Assembly: GCA_016716965.1 (NCBI GenBank)
Contig: JADJUP010000029.1
Coordinates: forward strand, 62,001-126,000
Source: Sulfuritalea sp.
GTDB taxonomy: Bacteria > Pseudomonadota > Gammaproteobacteria > Burkholderiales > Rhodocyclaceae
Direction: 5' to 3'
Length of the DNA: 64,000 nt
Shown: positions 45,435 through 57,500 of the stretch, one piece after another
Position numbering within the stretch: position 1 is the stretch's first letter
How the letters are laid out: each line of letters opens with the position of its first letter
Translations under genes and position numbers: made by a program
The notes under the pieces: generated by a model
What the model was told of the DNA's origin: nothing
The model's input: only the letters and a program-made list of their open reading frames with translations
The model's database searches: none

Positions 45435-46519
45435 TGCCACGCTACGCCCCCGAACCCGCGCCCACGCATGGCGCCACCCGCCGCACGGCCGTGCTACTGG
45501 TGAATCTTGGTACACCCGAGGCGCCGACCAAGTCCGCATTGCGCCGCTACCTCGGAGAATTCCTCTGGGATCCGCGCATCGTCGAGATCCCGCGCCCGAT
45601 CTGGTGGCTGATCCTGAATCTCTTCGTGCTCAACCTCCGCCCCGCCAAGTCGGCCGCCAAATACGCCAAGATCTGGATGCCGGAAGGTTCACCGCTCAAG
45701 GTGCACACCGAGCGCCAGGCCAAGCTGCTCAAGGGCTGGCTCGGCCAGGCGGGCAATCCGGACGTCGCCGTGGCCTGGGCCATGCGCTACGGCCAGCCCT
45801 CGATCGCCAGCGCGCTCGACCGGCTCAAAGCCGACGGCGCCGAGCGCGTGCTTGTTGTGCCGGCCTACCCGCAGTACGCGGCAAGCTCGTCGGGCAGCGT
45901 CATGGACGACGTCGCCGACTGGATCAAGCGCACGCGCAACCCGATGGAGATCCGTTTCATCAAACACTTCCACGACGAGCCGGGCTACATCGCCAGCGTC
46001 GTCGCCACCGTCAAGGAATACTGGGCCGCCAATGGTCGGCCCGACAAGTTGCTGATGAGTTTCCACGGCCTGCCGCGGCGCTCGCTCGACCTCGGCGACC
46101 CCTACTACTGCGAATGCCAGAAGACCGGACGCCTGATCGCCGAAAGCCTCGGGCTAACGCCTGAGCAGTACCTGATCACCTTCCAGTCGCGCTTCGGCAA
46201 GGCCGAGTGGCTGCAGCCCTACACCCAGGCCACACTCGAAAAACTCGGCCACGAAAAAACCGGCCGTGTCGACGTAATCTGCCCCGGCTTCGTCGCCGAT
46301 TGCCTGGAGACCCTGGAAGAGATCGCGATGGATTGCAAGGGCGATTTCCTGTCCTCCGGCGGCGGTGAGTACCACTACATTCCGGCCGTCAATGAACGGC
46401 CAGACTGGATCGCGGCGCTCGGCAGCCTGGTGAGCCGGCACCTCGCGGGCTGGCCGCTGGCCGCAACTGCCGACCCGCAAGCGAAAGAACGCGCCGCCTC
46501 CCTCGGCGCAATATCCTGA
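45434..46519 (+). CDS. hemH: Ferrochelatase
   Basis: A 361-residue enzyme that inserts iron into protoporphyrin IX, the last step of haem synthesis, at the inner membrane. Signatures include LLVNLGTPEAPT, VVPAYPQYAASSSGS, the active-site His in LMSFHGLPRRS near residue 213, and CPGFVADCLETLEEI. It is longer than E. coli HemH (320) but typical for betaproteobacteria. Translation is coupled to hrcA by a 1-nt overlap. Confidence 0.96.
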   Translation: MPRYAPEPAPTHGATRRTAVLLVNLGTPEAPTKSALRRYLGEFLWDPRIVEIPRPIWWLILNLFVLNLRPAKSAAKYAKIWMPEGSPLKVHTERQAKLLKGWLGQAGNPDVAVAWAMRYGQPSIASALDRLKADGAERVLVVPAYPQYAASSSGSVMDDVADWIKRTRNPMEIRFIKHFHDEPGYIASVVATVKEYWAANGRPDKLLMSFHGLPRRSLDLGDPYYCECQKTGRLIAESLGLTPEQYLITFQSRFGKAEWLQPYTQATLEKLGHEKTGRVDVICPGFVADCLETLEEIAMDCKGDFLSSGGGEYHYIPAVNERPDWIAALGSLVSRHLAGWPLAATADPQAKERAASLGAIS

Positions 46520-46545
46520 CGCCGACTTGAACCGGCCCCGGCCGG

Positions 46546-46573
46546 CCATATATCAGTGGTATCTGATATATGG
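46546..46573. promoter_or_regulatory. Perfect inverted repeat overlapping the trxC ribosome-binding site
   Basis: CCATATATCAG and CTGATATATGG (11-bp perfect arms) flank a 6-bp spacer. The right arm runs into the GGAG ribosome-binding site of trxC (46572-46575). It is AT-rich in a GC-rich region. It could be a repressor operator or an RNA hairpin that hides the ribosome-binding site. Confidence 0.65.
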
Positions 46574-46581
46574 AGTCCGCC

Positions 46582-47016
46582 ATGGCCGAAGCCCTCATCG
46601 TTGTTTGCCCGCACTGCCACGCCCCGAATCGCCTGCCGTCCGCACGCATGAGCGATGGAGGCACCTGCGGCAAGTGCCAGTCCGCGCTGTTTCAAGGAAA
46701 GCCGCTGGAGCTCGATGCGACAAGCTTCGACAAACACGTCGGACGCTCCGACATCCCCGTGCTGGTCGATTTCTGGGCGCCCTGGTGCGGCCCCTGTCGT
46801 GCCATGGCACCGGCCTTTGCCGAAGCCGCGCGCCAGCTGGAACCGGCATTTCGCCTGGCCAAGGTCAATACCGAAGAAGAACAGCAGCTTGCCGCCCGAT
46901 TTGGCATTCGCTCGATCCCTACCCTCGCCCTTTTCCGCAACGGCCGCGAAGTGGCCCGCCAGGCCGGGGCGATGGATGCCGCCAGCCTGATGCGCTGGGC
47001 GCGCAGCCACCCCTGA
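46582..47016 (+). CDS. trxC: Thioredoxin 2 (TrxC)
   Basis: A 144-residue cytoplasmic thioredoxin (E. coli 139) with the extra N-terminal zinc domain: Cys9/Cys12 in CPHC and Cys29/Cys32 in CGKC. The redox site is FWAPWCGPCRAM (WCGPC at 68-72) and the cis-Pro loop is SIPTLALF. I chose the ATG at 46582, with GGAG 7 nt upstream, over the ATG at 46570, which lies inside the palindrome. TrxC is an oxidative-stress reductase in E. coli. Regulation here probably involves the palindrome at 46546-46573. Confidence 0.94.
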   Translation: MAEALIVVCPHCHAPNRLPSARMSDGGTCGKCQSALFQGKPLELDATSFDKHVGRSDIPVLVDFWAPWCGPCRAMAPAFAEAARQLEPAFRLAKVNTEEEQQLAARFGIRSIPTLALFRNGREVARQAGAMDAASLMRWARSHP

Positions 47017-47036
47017 AACTTTTCTTGGCGCCAGCT

Positions 47037-47064
47037 CTTGAACCGTCCGAAATCGCCCTCATCT
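47037..47064 (+). promoter_or_regulatory. Sigma-32 (RpoH) type promoter of grpE
   Basis: CTTGAAC (47037-47043) and CTCATCT (47058-47064) are separated by 14 bp, fitting the heat-shock consensus CTTGAAA-N11-16-CCCATnT with one or two mismatches. The grpE ATG follows 28 nt later. Confidence 0.6.
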
Positions 47065-47092
47065 GCGGCGGGTTTCTTGAGGAGCCCGACCC

Positions 47093-47686
47093 ATGCAGGA
47101 CAGCACAGACAAGACCCCTACCGAAGCATTGCCCGAATCGGCGAACGGCACACAAAACGCCGTGCCGCCAGCGCCGACTATTGATGAACCGGCCGTCGAA
47201 GTGATGCCCAGCCTCGAAGACCTGCTCAAGGCCGCCGAACTCAAGGCTGCCGAGCACCACGACGCCTGGCTGCGCGCCAAAGCGGAAGGCGAGAACATCC
47301 GCCGCCGCGCCCAGGAAGACATCGCCAAGGCCGGCAAGTATGCCGTCGAGAAGTTCTCCGGCGAACTGCTGGCGGTGAAGGACAGCCTTGAAGCGGCCCT
47401 GGCCAGCGACAACCAGAGCGCCGAACACCTCAAGGAAGGTGTCGAACTGACCCTGCGCCAGTTGATAGCCGCCTTCGAGAAATCGAATCTGGCCGAGATC
47501 AACCCGGTGGGCCAGAAATTCGATCCGCACCAGCATCAGGCCATCAGCCAGATCGAGGCGCCGGATGAATCCACCGAGGCCAACACGGTGCTCAACGTCC
47601 TGCAGAAGGGCTATGCCCTGCACGGACGCGTGATCCGCCCGGCGCTGGTGGTGGTTTCCAAGGCAAAGACAGCACCGGCGGCTTGA
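47093..47686 (+). CDS. grpE: Nucleotide exchange factor GrpE
   Basis: A 197-residue co-chaperone (same length as E. coli) that releases ADP from DnaK. A disordered N-terminus of about 40 residues is followed by a long coiled coil (about 45-110) and the C-terminal beta domain NPVGQKFDPHQHQAIS...GYALHGRVIRPALVVVSK. A GAGGAG site lies 8 nt before the ATG. The N-terminal tail includes a copy of the 25-bp repeat (AVPPAPTI). An RpoH-type promoter precedes it. Confidence 0.96.
   Translation: MQDSTDKTPTEALPESANGTQNAVPPAPTIDEPAVEVMPSLEDLLKAAELKAAEHHDAWLRAKAEGENIRRRAQEDIAKAGKYAVEKFSGELLAVKDSLEAALASDNQSAEHLKEGVELTLRQLIAAFEKSNLAEINPVGQKFDPHQHQAISQIEAPDESTEANTVLNVLQKGYALHGRVIRPALVVVSKAKTAPAA
47159..47183 (+). 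repeat. 25-bp dispersed repeat, copy 6 (inside grpE)
   Basis: This plus-strand copy begins GCCGTGCCGCC and ends GCGCCGACTATTG. It encodes AVPPAPTI in the disordered N-terminal tail of GrpE, the same frame and nearly the same peptide as the copy in the PlcP-like gene. Confidence 0.6.
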
Positions 47687-47709
47687 AGCCAACCGCAATA
47701 CCCCCATAT
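47682..47709 (+). promoter_or_regulatory. Sigma-32 (RpoH) type promoter of dnaK
   Basis: CTTGAAG (47682-47688) and CCCATAT (47703-47709) are separated by 14 bp, an excellent match to the heat-shock consensus. The -35 overlaps the grpE stop codon. The dnaK ATG lies about 60 nt downstream. Confidence 0.8.
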
Positions 47710-47768
47710 CAGGCATAGAGATTCGCTGCGGGACGTTCCCGGCGAGCAACATTCTTAAAGGAAAAATC

Positions 47769-49709
<1,941 letters not shown>

Positions 49710-49818
49710 ACCGGACACTGCGCGCCGGTTCAAGTGGCCGAGTTCGAGCGGACCGCGTGTTCAAAATGCGCGTCGCCGCTTGACTCGGCCTTTGCACAAG
49801 ATTGACGGAATCGAAAAC

Positions 49819-50955
49819 ATGGCTAAGAAGCGCGACTACTACGAAGTTCTTGGCGTCAATCGCGACGCTTCGGACGAGGACATCAAGAAGGCCTACCGCA
49901 AGCTGGCCATGAAGTTCCATCCGGACCGCAATCCGGACAACCCCAAGGCCGAAGAGCAGTTCAAGGAAGCCAAGGAAGCCTACGAGATCCTCTCCGACCC
50001 GCAGAAGCGCCCCGCCTACGACCAGTACGGCCATGCCGGTGTTGACCCGCAAGCCGGAATGGGCGCCGGCGGCGCGGGCATGGGCGGCTTCGCCGATGCC
50101 TTCTCCGACATTTTCGGCGACATCTTCGGCGGCGGCGGGCAACGCGGCGGCGGCGGCCGTGCCAACGTCTATCGCGGCGCCGACCTGCGCTACAACCTCG
50201 AAGTCAGCCTGGAAGACGCGGCGCGCGGCACCGAAACCCGCATCCGCATTCCGACCATGGCCGAGTGCGAAACCTGCGACGGCAGCGGCGCCAAGAAGGG
50301 CAGCGAACCCAAGACCTGCCCCACTTGCGGCGGCCACGGCCAGGTGCGCATGCAGCAGGGCTTCTTCTCGATCCAGCAGACCTGTCCCAAGTGCCACGGC
50401 ACCGGGCGTTACATTGCCGATCCCTGCGGCACCTGCCATGGCGCGGGCCGCGTCAAGCAGCACAAGACGCTGTCGGTCAAGATTCCTGCCGGGATCGACG
50501 AAGGCGACCGGATACGGCTCACCGGCGAAGGCGAGCATGGCGTCAATGGTGGGCCGCCCGGCGATCTTTACGTGCAGATCCACCTCAAGGCCCACGCCGT
50601 ATTCCAGCGCGACCACGACGACCTGCATTGCGAGATGCCGGTCAGCTTTTCCACGGCGGCGCTCGGCGGCGAAATCGAGATTCCGACCCTGGACGGCGTC
50701 GCCAAGCTCAAGGTGCCGGCCGAGACGCAGACGGGCAAGGTCTTCCGCCTGCGCGGCAAAGGCATCAAGGGCGTGCGCTCATCCAGCCACGGCGACCTGC
50801 TCTGCCACGTCGTGCTGGAAACCCCTGTCAGTCTCACCGAACGGCAGAAGGAACTGCTGAAGGAGTTCGAGGAAATCAGCCAGGGCAACGCCCAGCGCCA
50901 CAGCCCGCGGGCGCAGAGCTGGCTGGACAAGGTCAGGGATTTCTTCGGCAGCTGA
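49819..50955 (+). CDS. dnaJ: Chaperone protein DnaJ (Hsp40)
   Basis: A 378-residue class I J-protein (E. coli 376). The J domain (residues 1-70) has the HPD motif in MKFHPDRNPDN. A Gly/Phe region follows (about 75-115, rich in GGFADAFSDIFGD-like text). Four CxxCxGxG zinc repeats are present in the form CETCDGSG, CPTCGGHG, CPKCHGTG and CGTCHGAG. C-terminal substrate-binding domains complete it. The 109-bp gap after dnaK has no obvious promoter. Confidence 0.97.
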   Translation: MAKKRDYYEVLGVNRDASDEDIKKAYRKLAMKFHPDRNPDNPKAEEQFKEAKEAYEILSDPQKRPAYDQYGHAGVDPQAGMGAGGAGMGGFADAFSDIFGDIFGGGGQRGGGGRANVYRGADLRYNLEVSLEDAARGTETRIRIPTMAECETCDGSGAKKGSEPKTCPTCGGHGQVRMQQGFFSIQQTCPKCHGTGRYIADPCGTCHGAGRVKQHKTLSVKIPAGIDEGDRIRLTGEGEHGVNGGPPGDLYVQIHLKAHAVFQRDHDDLHCEMPVSFSTAALGGEIEIPTLDGVAKLKVPAETQTGKVFRLRGKGIKGVRSSSHGDLLCHVVLETPVSLTERQKELLKEFEEISQGNAQRHSPRAQSWLDKVRDFFGS

Positions 50956-50966
50956 GGCGGCCTGCA

Positions 50967-50991
50967 CAAGAGTCGGCGCTGGCGATACGGC
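50967..50991 (-). repeat. 25-bp dispersed repeat, copy 7 (after dnaJ)
   Basis: On the minus strand this copy begins GCCGTATCGCC and ends GCGCCGACTCTTG, identical over 25 bp to the copy at 27872-27896. It starts 12 nt after the dnaJ stop codon, in the gap before the convergent kinase gene. Confidence 0.8.
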
Positions 50992-51062
50992 ACCGCACGG
51001 TGCGTCGGCGGAAATTCGCCGTCACGACTGACGCGAGTTCGGCGAATCCAGGCCGGGCTTGC

Positions 51063-53459
51063 TCATCGCGGCCGCAGCCAGTACAGCAGGCTTGCGTAGA
51101 GATCCTCCGGCATTACCGGCTTGCCGATGTGGGCGTTCATGCCGGCGGCCATGCAGGCAGCGCGATCTTCGTCGAAGGCATTGGCCGTCATGGCCAGTAT
51201 CGGAATCCCGGCCATCCCCGGCAGGCGCCGAATGGCGCGCGTGGCGTCGAGTCCGTTCATGACAGGCATCTGCACATCCATGAGGATCAGGGCGTAGTTG
51301 CCGCTGCTTGCCATCTCCAGGGCTTGCCCGCCATCGATCGCAACCTCGGGCACCAGGCCGGCATCCTGCAGCAGCAAGACGGCGGTTTCCCGGTTCACCG
51401 GCTCGTCTTCCGCAACCAGGACACGTGTTCCGGAATATGCCTGAACCAGTTGTTCGCGCGCGGATGTCCCCGACGGCGGACGCTCCTCCGCAGAATCTCC
51501 GGATGCACGGCGCAAACGCACGGACATCCAGAAGGTGCTGCCGCTTCCCTCGGCGCTCACCACGCCGACATCGCCGCCCATCAATCGTGCAATGCGCCTG
51601 GAAATGATCAGGCCAAGGCCGGTACCACCGTACTTTCGCGTCATCGAATCGTCGCCCTGCGTGAACGCCTGGAATAGCCTGCCCTGCTGCTCGGCGCTGA
51701 TGCCGATGCCCTGATCGGCGACTTCCAGTCGCAACAGCACGCTGTGACTGTCCTGCTCCATGAGTCGGCCACGAACACAAATCTCGCCATCGTTGGAAAA
51801 CTTGATCGCGTTGTTCACGAAGTTGATCAGTATCTGCCGCAAGCGCAGCGCGTCGCCGCAAAAATGCCCGGGCAGGTCCGGCGCAAGTTCGCATGAGAGT
51901 CGCAGCCCCTTGGCCTGCGCCTGCTCCCAATGCATGCTCAGCGAATCGTCGACCACTTTCGCCAGCGAAAAGTCGCGTTCCTCCAGCGTCATGCGGTCAG
52001 CCTCGATGCGCGACAGGTCGAGGATGTTGTTGATCACGGCGAGCAGGTGCTGCGCCCCGGCCAGGCTCTTGCCCAGGTAGTCCGTCTGCCGGGGGTCGCT
52101 GGTACAGCGCAGGGCCAGGTTGGTCATGCCGATGATGGCATTCATCGGCGTGCGCAGTTCGTGGCTCATGTTGGCCAGAAAGACGCTCTTGGCGCGGCTG
52201 GCGGATTCGGCCGCATCGCGCGCCTGCGCGAGCTCGGCGGTGCGTGAATGCACCAGCTCCTCAAGGTGGTGCCGATGCTGGTCGAGTTCCCGGTCGGCCA
52301 GCTTCTTCTCCGTGATGTCGTGGCCGATGCACAGGACGCCGGTGGGTCGCTTGTGCGCGTCAAGGACGGCGCGATTGGCCCAACGCACGTAGACGCGCCG
52401 CCCATCGCGGGTCATGTTCTCATTTTCGTTCTCGGCGAATTTTTCAGGCTCGGCCGCGATCGCCAGGATCATCGCCCGCAGGTCGCGGCCGGTATCGCCT
52501 TCGCGCGGCGGAACGATGGTGCCGAGGACATTGCGCCCCAGGATGTCGCCGGCCGAGAACCCGAAGAAGCGTTCGGCAAACTCGTTGAAGTAGGTGACCT
52601 TGCCTTCGATGTCCATGCGCAGGATGATCACGTTGGCATGGCTGACCAGCTCGCGATACTTGGCCTCGCTTTCCTTCAGCGCCTCGTAGGCCGTGGCGAG
52701 CTGCGACTTGGTCACGGTGGTCTCCTGCAGGCTCTGCATCAAGCCGTTGAAGGCCCTGGCGAGGGTACCGATCTCGTCATTGGAGTCGAGCGGAACGCGC
52801 CGGCTGAGGTCCGTGGTATCGGCGCGAAGCTGTTCGATGGACTCGATCAGCACGGCAAGCGGGCGGTTGACGAAACGGGAGAGCACGAACACGAAGACCG
52901 CGAAGCCCGCCAATACCGCGAGCAACCCGACGCCCGCCCTGCCGATCTGCATCTGGCGCAGCTTTTCGTCGATCACCTGCGCCGATACGCCAACCACGAC
53001 GTTGCCCAGTCGGGCACCGTCCAGCGAGACGAGCGGAACCACAGCCGCATAGCCCTCCATTCCATCGAAGGAATAGCCCACGGTCGCCGCTTTTGTCCCG
53101 GCCAACGCTGCGAGCAGGTCCGGATCCACGATCCGCGTGCCGTGCCGGCCCGACTCGCTATGGAAGCGCACCACATCATCGCTGCCCACCACCATCGCGA
53201 ACTCGACGCCGTCAAAGGAATCCACGACGTCCCGGCACTGCTTTTCGAAACCCGCCAGATCATCGAGCCGGATGCCGAGCGACTGGATCCGGTCGAGCTG
53301 TATCTGCAGGCCCTGGGCGACCGCCAGCGAACGCGATTGCAGTGCGGCGACATAGGTTTGCGTAAACAGGATGCTGCTGACCGAGTAGATCACCACCACG
53401 CCGACCAGGGTAATGCTGGCGGCGATCAGAAGGATCTTGGCCAGCAGGCGATGCTTCAT
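51063..53459 (-). CDS. Hybrid sensor histidine kinase with periplasmic sensor, HAMP, PAS and receiver domains
   Basis: A 798-residue membrane sensor. Helices at about 10-33 and 175-195 enclose a periplasmic CACHE-like domain. They are followed by HAMP (about 195-250), PAS (about 262-385), HisKA with His433 in MSHELRTPMN, HATPase (N-box NNAIKFS near 550, GGTGLGL near 611) and a receiver with phospho-acceptor Asp728 in LILMDVQMP. The ATG at 53459 overlaps the stop of the substrate-binding gene (ATGA). The C-terminal two thirds closely resemble the kinase at 54552-57572, so the two are duplicates. No separate output regulator lies nearby. Confidence 0.92.
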   Translation of the reverse strand: MKHRLLAKILLIAASITLVGVVVIYSVSSILFTQTYVAALQSRSLAVAQGLQIQLDRIQSLGIRLDDLAGFEKQCRDVVDSFDGVEFAMVVGSDDVVRFHSESGRHGTRIVDPDLLAALAGTKAATVGYSFDGMEGYAAVVPLVSLDGARLGNVVVGVSAQVIDEKLRQMQIGRAGVGLLAVLAGFAVFVFVLSRFVNRPLAVLIESIEQLRADTTDLSRRVPLDSNDEIGTLARAFNGLMQSLQETTVTKSQLATAYEALKESEAKYRELVSHANVIILRMDIEGKVTYFNEFAERFFGFSAGDILGRNVLGTIVPPREGDTGRDLRAMILAIAAEPEKFAENENENMTRDGRRVYVRWANRAVLDAHKRPTGVLCIGHDITEKKLADRELDQHRHHLEELVHSRTAELAQARDAAESASRAKSVFLANMSHELRTPMNAIIGMTNLALRCTSDPRQTDYLGKSLAGAQHLLAVINNILDLSRIEADRMTLEERDFSLAKVVDDSLSMHWEQAQAKGLRLSCELAPDLPGHFCGDALRLRQILINFVNNAIKFSNDGEICVRGRLMEQDSHSVLLRLEVADQGIGISAEQQGRLFQAFTQGDDSMTRKYGGTGLGLIISRRIARLMGGDVGVVSAEGSGSTFWMSVRLRRASGDSAEERPPSGTSAREQLVQAYSGTRVLVAEDEPVNRETAVLLLQDAGLVPEVAIDGGQALEMASSGNYALILMDVQMPVMNGLDATRAIRRLPGMAGIPILAMTANAFDEDRAACMAAGMNAHIGKPVMPEDLYASLLYWLRPR

Positions 53460-54502
53460 GGCTGGTCCCACTCGAAGCGCTGGATGATCTCGGCGCCCAA
53501 CAAAAGGTCGGAATTGAGGCGCAGGCCGAGCTTCCTGGCCCGGGCCAGGCTGATCACCGGCACGCCCTTGGTGGTTGGGACCATCGCGAAGCTGGAAGGT
53601 CTCTTTCCCGCGGTCAGTATGGTGCGCGCCATGCGGCCCGCGGCCCTGCCCTGCTCACGCTCGGAAACCGTAACCGCGCACAGCGTGCCGTAATAGACGC
53701 GATCGATCCAGAAGGCGAAATCCGGCAGCTTGCTGTTCTCCACCGTCCAGCGCTGCACTTCCTGGTAAGGCACGTTCTTGCCGTCCGCATCCTTCAGGTT
53801 GAAGATGCCGATGGTGCCGATGATGTCGGCCTGATTCTGGTATTCCGCGATCTTGCGCTTGTAGTCGGCAAAGCTGAGAACGGTATCGGCGGCGACGATC
53901 GTCATTCCGGCAAGCTGCGGCATGGCACTTTCGATGCGCGCCCGCACCGGCTCCCACATCTTAGCGTCGTCGAAAATCAGTGCGATGCGCCTGGCATCGG
54001 GGACGATCTTCCTGGCCAGCATCACCGACTGGACGAAGTGTTCCTGTTCGAGGACCCCGGTCACGTTCGAACTGCCCGCGAAGCCGTAGGCGGCCGGCTG
54101 GTTGTTGACGCCACTGAAGACGAAGGGAATCGTTGCATTGACATAGTGCCGCGCCACGTACTCCTGCGCATCGTCATCGCTGCTGTACACCAGGTCGGGC
54201 TTCCAGCTTTCGATCAGCGCGCGGGCCTCCAGCCCTTTGCGCTCCTTGCTTTCCGTCGCGCTCATGCGCTTGGTATCCATCTGGAACACCTTGTAGGTCG
54301 CCGGCAGGCCCTTCATTTCCTCCTGAAAGCCCTCCAGTTGCCTGTCGGTCCAGCGCCATGGCGAGTGGTAGCTCATGATGTGCAATATGCGGAGCTCCCT
54401 CTTGGCCGGGGCCGGGGAATCCGCCAGCGCCATCGGCGAGACGCCGCACGCGATCAGCACCAGTACCCGCAGCCAGCGGGGCCATTCAGCAAGCGATTTC
54501 AT
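53456..54502 (-). CDS. ABC-type substrate-binding protein (DUF534/PF04392-like) for a sensor system
   Basis: A 348-residue exported protein with a signal peptide (hydrophobic residues 10-27, cleavage near ALA-DSP). The mature part resembles periplasmic ABC substrate-binding proteins of the PF04392 group, with LRILHIMSYHSPWRWTD, IPFVFSGVNNQPA and ALIFDDAKMWEP. No ABC permease or ATPase is nearby. Instead it lies between two hybrid kinases and overlaps one of them by 4 nt, so I infer that it presents a ligand to their periplasmic or membrane sensors. An AGGGAG site precedes the ATG. The ligand is unknown. Confidence 0.8.
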   Translation of the reverse strand: MKSLAEWPRWLRVLVLIACGVSPMALADSPAPAKRELRILHIMSYHSPWRWTDRQLEGFQEEMKGLPATYKVFQMDTKRMSATESKERKGLEARALIESWKPDLVYSSDDDAQEYVARHYVNATIPFVFSGVNNQPAAYGFAGSSNVTGVLEQEHFVQSVMLARKIVPDARRIALIFDDAKMWEPVRARIESAMPQLAGMTIVAADTVLSFADYKRKIAEYQNQADIIGTIGIFNLKDADGKNVPYQEVQRWTVENSKLPDFAFWIDRVYYGTLCAVTVSEREQGRAAGRMARTILTAGKRPSSFAMVPTTKGVPVISLARARKLGLRLNSDLLLGAEIIQRFEWDQP

Positions 54503-54551
54503 ACGTATCTCCCTGGAACGCGCAATTAACTTCCGTAACCAATCGCATCGA

Positions 54552-57500
54552 TCAGGACGCCTTCCGCAACCAGCTCAGCACCGTCGCGTACAAGACGTCC
54601 GGCGCCACCGGCTTTCCGATGTGATCGTTCATGCCAGCCTCCAGGCAGCGTTCGCGATCCCCGTCGAAGGCATTCGCGGTCATCGCCAGGATCGGCACGG
54701 TCGCCATCCCGGGCAGGCGCCGGATTTCGCGGGTCGCGTCGAGCCCGTTCAGCACCGGCATCTGCACGTCCATCAGGATCAGGGCATAGCTTTCGGTGCG
54801 CGCGCGATCGACCGCTTCCGCACCATCGCGCGCAGCTTCCGGCACGAGTCCCGCGTCTTCCAGCAGGAACATGGCGACATCGAGGTTCACCGGTTCATCT
54901 TCGACCACCAGGATCCGGCTCCCGGAAAACTCCCGCGCCAGCGCTTCGCGCCAGGAACCGGCGTCGGGCGCGACGCCGGCATTTCGCGCAACGGCGCAAC
55001 GCCGCAGTCGAACCGTGACCCAGAACGTGCTGCCCTGCCCTTCTTCACTGACGACGCCGACTTCCCCCCCCATCAAGCGGGCGATGCGTTTGGATATCAC
55101 CAGGCCGAGGCCGCTGCCACCATGCTTTCGTGTCGAAGAATCGTCCACCTGGGTAAATGCATGAAACAGCCTTGACTGCTGTTCCTTGCCCAAACCGATA
55201 CCCTGGTCGATGACTTCGATGCGCAACAGCAGGCTGTGGATGTCTTCCTCCTCGGCACGGACGCGAACGGAGATTTGCCCCCGGTCGGAAAACTTGATGG
55301 CGTTGCCGATGAAGTTGAGCAGGATCTGCCGCAGGTGCAGGGCGTCGCCGCTGAATTGATCGGGCAGCGCCGGCGCGATTTCGGCAACCAGCGTCAAACC
55401 CTTGGCGCGGGCAAGTTCCTCCTGCATGGCCAGGGCGTCGCCGATGACCTGTGCCAGGGAAAATTCCTTTTCTTCCAGCACCAGCCGATCGGCTTCGATG
55501 CGCGAGATGTCGAGGACGTCGTTGATCACGGCCAGCAGGTGCCTTGCGGCGCCCATGCTCTTTGTCAGGTGGTCGATCTGCCTGGGATCGGTCGCGCGGC
55601 GCAGGGCCAGTTCGGTCATGCCCATGATGCCGTTCATCGGCGTGCGCAGTTCATGGCTCATGTTGGCCAGGAACACGCTCTTGGCCCGGCTGGCCGCCTC
55701 CGCGGCATCCTTCGCTGCGGCGAGTTCCGCGGTGCGCGAGAAGACCAGTTCTTCGAGATGGTGCCGATGCTGCTCGAGCTCGGCTTCCGCCAGCTTGCGC
55801 TCGGTGATGTCGCGGCTGATGCCGAACAGGCCGACCACCTTGCCGCTCTTGCCGCCATCCAGCAAGGGCCACTTGTTGGTGCTGACCCAGCCGTGATTTC
55901 CGGCCGCGTCGATGTAGGGGTCGATCTTGTTCAGCAAGGGCTTGCCTTCGCGAAAGATCTGAAACTCTTCCTCGTAGTACACCCGCGCCGTTTCGACCGG
56001 AAAGACTTCCAGGTCGTGCTTGCCGATCATGTCGCGCCAACTGCCATGGCCGGTGATGTCCGCAAGCGTCTGGCTGCAGAACCGGAAGCGGCCGTTTTCA
56101 TCCTTGAAGTAGACGAAGTCACTGGTGTTTTCCAGAAAGGAGACAAAGTCCCGGTTCAGTTCCCGCGTCGCCGCCTCGACCTGCTTGCGTTCGGTGAGAT
56201 CGATGTCCACGCAGAACATCTCGGGCGCCTGTCCGTCCACTGTTACAAAAGCATGGCTTGAATAGACATCCACCCGGGAACCGTCCTTGCGCTGAAGGGA
56301 CAGCTCGCCCGACGGAATCGGCCGGCCCGTGGCAAACATTTCGTCCACGGCCAGTTTCGCCTGCTCGCGCATTTCCGGCGGAATGATCAGTTCGAACAGG
56401 TTGCGCCCCAGCGCTTCGTTCTCCTGATAGCCGTAGAGCTGGGTCGACGCCTTGTTCCAGTAGTGCGTCGTGCCGTCAGGGCCGTAGCCCTGGATCGCCA
56501 CCGACGGAACTTCCTGCAGCATATTGCGGAAGCGCGCCTCGCTGGCCTTGAGATTCAGATCGGCGATCCGCTTTTCGGAAATGTCCTGGACGATACCTAC
56601 AACATTTGGCGCACGGCCTTCGCCACTGGAGCGGCTTTCGGCCTTATGGCGTATCCAGCGAATTTCGTCGCCAACCACGACTCGGTAGTCGTGGGCGCTT
56701 GCGCCGCCCATCAGACCCTTGCGCCAAACCTCGTCGGCCGCCGCCCGATCCCGCGGATCGACGCAGGCAAGGAAGGTCTCGTAGGGCGCCACCGTTCCCT
56801 CCGGCAAGCCGAAGATGCGACAGGCCTCGACCGATGCCTCGATCAGGCCGGTCGCCGGATCCAGCGTCCAGCTTCCGACCCGGGCAACCGCCTGCGCCCG
56901 ATCCAGCTCTTGCTTGCTCGCTTCGAGATCCGCCGTGCGTCGGGCAAGTTCGCGGCCGGCCTGGCTCAGCTCGGTAACGCGATCGCGGTAGGAACGCGCC
57001 AGGTAAGTGATCAGCACCGCGCAAAGGATCAGGACGATGAGTTGCAGCGAACCATGCAGCAAGGGCGGCGTCGCGGGTTCGGGCGGCAGCAGGCCGCGCG
57101 ATTCGCCAATCGCAAGGCTCAGGGTCACGATGGCGGTAAGGATCAGAAGGGTCAAAGTCGATCGCCATCCCATGGTCCAGCCGGCGAGGACGATGATCGC
57201 CGGATAGACGACGATGATCGGCGCGTGGGTGCCGCCGGTGGTCGCGGCGACCACCGTCACTGCAATCCAGGAACCGAAGACCAGCACCCTCAAGGTGGCC
57301 CGCCGCTGCCCGCGACGCAGGAAATGCCAGCCGAGCAGTGCCACCAGGGCCAGCAGCCCGGGCCGCGCGACCCTCGCGGTCTGGTCCGGTGCCATGATGA
57401 CGAGCACCAGCATCGCCCCGAACGCGCTGGCCAACATCACCCATATGGCGAACTTCAGGAAATCGCCGGACGGCGTCATGGACCCGGGCGAATTCTTGGC

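Noticed and set aside
47027..47042. Truncated repeat copy before grpE
   Set aside because: It shares only GCGCCAGC and CTCTTGA, and the latter is explained as the RpoH -35.
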